Source of the DNA: Candidatus Hydrogenedentota bacterium
Lineage (GTDB): Bacteria > Hydrogenedentota > Hydrogenedentia > Hydrogenedentales > GCA-2746185
Direction: 5' to 3'
DNA length: 33,198 bases
Assembly: GCA_029937645.1 (NCBI GenBank)
Contig: JAPYPO010000005.1
Span: 1-33,198, forward strand
The notes beneath the pieces are model-generated. The model saw only the letters and a list, made by a program, of their open reading frames with translations, had not been told where the DNA came from and did no database searches. This document shows, in pieces, positions 30,527-33,198 of the stretch (position 1 is the first letter of the stretch; each line of letters begins with the position of its first letter). The translations under genes and the position numbers were made by a program.

Positions 30527-33144
30527 GGTGTTGCGTGATGAAAATGGATGGATTGATTCGCTATGGAGCGCCTGTGGAAGTCATCGGGCTGTGGAAAAAA
30601 CAGGAGAGTCAGGCCTTGCTGCCGCTGCAAGAGTTGGCCGTGAAGCGGTACGACTTATTCGGGGGCGGCAACCTTCTGATTCAGGCGCCCACCTCGTCGG
30701 GCAAGACCTTCATCGGTGAGATGGCCGCTGTGGAGACGGCGCTGCGGCGCAAGAAGGTGGTGTATTTGGTGCCGTTAAAGGCGCTGGCGGAAGAGAAGTA
30801 CCAGTCGTTTCGGGAAAAGTATGAAGCCTACGGCCTCAAAGTGATTGTGTCGTCGCGTGACCACCGAGAGTTTGATGCGGAATTGGAAAGCGGCGATTTT
30901 TCAATGGCCGTCGTGGTGTATGAAAAACTCTCGCAATTGTTGGTTCGGCGCCCGGAGCGGCTGCAAGAAATCGAGCTGATTATCGCGGATGAATTGGAGC
31001 TGCTCTCGGACCCGGAGCGCGGCGGCGGGTTGGAACTGCTGCTGACGCGCATATTGCTCTCGGGTACGCGGCTGATTGGATTGTCGGCGGTGATCGGGCA
31101 AGCGGAGAAGCTGGCCAAGTGGATGGAAGCGAAGCTGGTATTGCATGAGCAACGTCCCGTGGAGTTGCGCTACGGGGTGCTCTACAACGGGGTCTTCCGC
31201 TACCGAACCTATAACGCCTATTCGGAGGGCGAAGAAACCCTCAGCGATCAGGGCGCGGAATCATCGTGGGAAGTCTTGGCACAAAATGTCGCTTCCTTTT
31301 CGGAGGCCGGCGAAACGTGTTTAGTTTTCGTAAAGTCAAAACAGGAATCGCGGAGGGGCGCGCAAGCGCTAGCGGATTGCATCGACGGCCCTCCCGCGCG
31401 CGAGGCGATCGAGGCGCTGCGGGCCTTGGAGCCGACACGCTCGCGGGAGGGGCTGATCGATGCGCTGGAGCGGGGCGTCGGCTTCCACAACGCCGACCTG
31501 ACCCCCGACGAGCGCAAGGCCATTGAGGCAGCCTTCCGCTCTGGGGAAATCCGGGTGATGGTCTCGACGAGCACCCTCGCCGTGGGACTCAACATGCCGG
31601 CGCGCAATGTGTTCATCACGGCGGATAAATGGCGCTATGATGCGCGCTTCGGTATGCCATGGAAGGCGCCGATCATGCGCGCGGAATACGAAAATATGGG
31701 GGGCCGCGCCGGGCGCTATGGCCAAGGTCACGCGTTCGGCCGCTCGATTCTGATCGCGGACACCGCCTTCGACGCGGAAACGCTATGGCGCCGCTACATC
31801 GAAGGGGAACGCGAAGGCATCGAACCGTGTCTGTCGAAGGAACCGCTCGAAAACTATGTGCTGCAGCTGGTCGCATCGCGGTGTTGCCGGACGGAAGACG
31901 AGCTGTTAGATTTCTTGGAAAACACGCTGACGGGTGAGTGGGTGTGGCGCGAAATGTACGCCCTGGAGGAAGTCGAGCTGTTGATCCGCAGCGCGATCAA
32001 CCGCGCCGCAGATACCGGCATGGTCGCTCGGGCAGGCGAAGGAACCCTGGAGGCCACGCCGCTCGGGCGCGCCGTAGCGGCCAAGGGGATCTCGATCGCG
32101 ACCGCCTTGGAATTGGAACAGTGGATCAACGAATCGGAATCCCGGGTCTGGAGCGATCTTGACCTCATCGTCGCGGCGGCGACGACGCCGGACGGGCGTG
32201 TGCCGGCGGTGACGCTCACCTCGGAAGAATATGCGAGGGCCGCCTATGTCGATCGGCTGAGGCGGGCCGCCGAGGGCGAAGACGATTCCGCGGATGTCCC
32301 GCTCAACCGAATTCGAAAGGGGCACCTGACACCCTTCTTCGAAGAGGTCCGTGCTATAAAAATTGCGCTACTTCTCCGGCAATGGATCGATCAGCAACCG
32401 GTCCACGACTTGGAGCAAGAATTTGAAACCATGTCCGGCCAGATTCTCGCGGCCGCGCATCAAATTAGCTGGCTCACCGATGCCACTGCCTCCATCGCCA
32501 GAGCGTTGGGCGCTTCGGAAGCGTTCACGGAACGCATCCGTGTGTTGTCGCAACGCGCGCAAACCGGGCTATTGGAAGAAGCACTTCCCCTGGGCCACTT
32601 GAACGAACCCAAACTATCGCGGCCGGCCATCTGCGCGCTGGTGGGCCATGGACTCCATCGCACGCGCGCTCTCGCGACCGCGCCGACGGAGGTGTTGGCC
32701 CAATGGATCTCGAAAAAAGACGCACGCGCGCTCATCTCGTGGGCAAAGAAAAAGGTCAAGACCGAGAACAAGGGCGCGCCCCACGCAGAACGTGAAGCAA
32801 CCGCCACCCCAGTATTAATCGTAGACGACCGGGTTCCCGGCCAGATACTCCTGGATGGCGCGGTGGTTCGGTTGCAAGAAAAGCAGTATTTACTGATACA
32901 CGCGCTGGCGGAATTTCCCGGTGAGTGCGTGCCGTATGACGCGATTTATGATGCCGTTTGGGGAGACGCGATTGTCGAGAACAATCAGAGGCATTTTCAA
33001 AAGCGAAAACTACTGGATCGGATCAAGACCGCGGCTCCACACTATGCCGACCTGGTGAAAACGGTTCCGAAAAGGGGCTTCATTCTAAATCTGGCCCCGG
33101 CGCAAGTCGAACGAAAACGGGCCACTGTGTCGAGTGCCGCGTAG
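30523..33144 (+). CDS. Ski2/Hel308-like SF2 helicase fused to an OmpR/PhoB-type winged helix
   Basis: An 873-residue protein. The helicase part carries a Q-like region (LLPLQELAV), motif I APTSSGKT (55-62), Ia LVPLKALAEEK, motif II at 156-159 reading DELE, motif III SAVIG in place of SAT, motif V VMVSTSTLAVGLNMPA and motif VI NMGGRAGRYG. Next come a winged-helix and ratchet-like helical region as in Hel308 and an HhH-like segment (ALVGHGLHRTRALATAPTEVLAQWI). Residues ~764-857 form an OmpR-type DNA-binding domain (ILLDGAVVRLQEKQYLLIHAL, AIYDAVWGD, then NNQRHFQKRKLLDRI and KTVPKRGFIL). Glu159 replaces the DExH histidine. A second ATG at 30538, with GAGGTG upstream, is an equally good start. It likely remodels DNA at sites chosen by the winged helix; the role is inferred. 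Confidence 0.85.
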   Translation: MRCCVMKMDGLIRYGAPVEVIGLWKKQESQALLPLQELAVKRYDLFGGGNLLIQAPTSSGKTFIGEMAAVETALRRKKVVYLVPLKALAEEKYQSFREKYEAYGLKVIVSSRDHREFDAELESGDFSMAVVVYEKLSQLLVRRPERLQEIELIIADELELLSDPERGGGLELLLTRILLSGTRLIGLSAVIGQAEKLAKWMEAKLVLHEQRPVELRYGVLYNGVFRYRTYNAYSEGEETLSDQGAESSWEVLAQNVASFSEAGETCLVFVKSKQESRRGAQALADCIDGPPAREAIEALRALEPTRSREGLIDALERGVGFHNADLTPDERKAIEAAFRSGEIRVMVSTSTLAVGLNMPARNVFITADKWRYDARFGMPWKAPIMRAEYENMGGRAGRYGQGHAFGRSILIADTAFDAETLWRRYIEGEREGIEPCLSKEPLENYVLQLVASRCCRTEDELLDFLENTLTGEWVWREMYALEEVELLIRSAINRAADTGMVARAGEGTLEATPLGRAVAAKGISIATALELEQWINESESRVWSDLDLIVAAATTPDGRVPAVTLTSEEYARAAYVDRLRRAAEGEDDSADVPLNRIRKGHLTPFFEEVRAIKIALLLRQWIDQQPVHDLEQEFETMSGQILAAAHQISWLTDATASIARALGASEAFTERIRVLSQRAQTGLLEEALPLGHLNEPKLSRPAICALVGHGLHRTRALATAPTEVLAQWISKKDARALISWAKKKVKTENKGAPHAEREATATPVLIVDDRVPGQILLDGAVVRLQEKQYLLIHALAEFPGECVPYDAIYDAVWGDAIVENNQRHFQKRKLLDRIKTAAPHYADLVKTVPKRGFILNLAPAQVERKRATVSSAA

Positions 33145-33198
33145 CCCGGTCGCCCAGCGAAAGAACCCGAATCGAAAGCCCCTCCCTCGATGCTGAGG

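Overview
The window looks like chromosomal DNA from a free-living Gram-negative bacterium with a GC-rich genome. The outer-membrane evidence is an LptE lipoprotein, a BamD-like TPR protein, an OprO/P-type porin and a second beta-barrel. There are also TatA and two Tat-signal enzymes. The lineage cannot be fixed from sequence reading alone. Three features point towards deep-branching PVC-like or Hydrogenedentota-like bacteria rather than a Proteobacterium: the HTH-REC response regulator, the abundant hairpin repeats, and the repeat reading frame of the 'TLKALNSSAQG' type. That placement is inference. No rRNA, tRNA, CRISPR array, prophage or transposase gene was seen.

Layout, left to right. 1-2.9 kb: tail of a PilO/GspM-like protein, a LOG-family phosphoribohydrolase, MsrP and a convergent HTH-REC regulator. 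3.1-7.3 kb: an unknown two-TM protein, then a translationally coupled pair that matches mesaconyl-CoA hydratase and methylsuccinyl-CoA dehydrogenase, two consecutive steps of the ethylmalonyl-CoA pathway. 7.3-14 kb: a Tat-exported M19 dipeptidase, a free-standing DsbD-alpha lipoprotein, an HD 5'-nucleotidase and a large 5-oxoprolinase. 14-14.7 kb: a gene-free stretch filled with hairpin repeats. 14.7-18 kb: folD, three small uncharacterised genes and truA. 18-22 kb: a MITE-like element, an unknown gene, a bamD-like/lptE/holA operon, and tatA with a clear promoter and terminator. 22.3-24.6 kb: a glpF-glpK glycerol uptake operon on the minus strand. 24.7-27.4 kb: an M42 aminopeptidase, a small helical protein, a MOSC protein and a small zinc-finger protein. 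27.4-30.3 kb: two outer-membrane barrels separated by a second, longer copy of the MITE-like element. 30.4-33.1 kb: a Ski2/Hel308-like helicase fused to an OmpR-type winged helix.

Most genes are housekeeping or metabolic. The most unusual items are: (i) the helicase-winged-helix fusion, with Glu replacing His in motif II, transcribed from a near-consensus promoter that fires almost on top of the ATG of a 21-residue leader ORF whose stop overlaps the helicase ATG; (ii) two copies of a MITE-like element, one carrying nested perfect inverted repeats of 37 and 25 bases; (iii) the ethylmalonyl-CoA gene pair; and (iv) a recurring arrangement in which a -10-like hexamer sits 5-6 bases before an ATG that has no Shine-Dalgarno, suggesting leaderless mRNAs alongside the usual SD-led genes.
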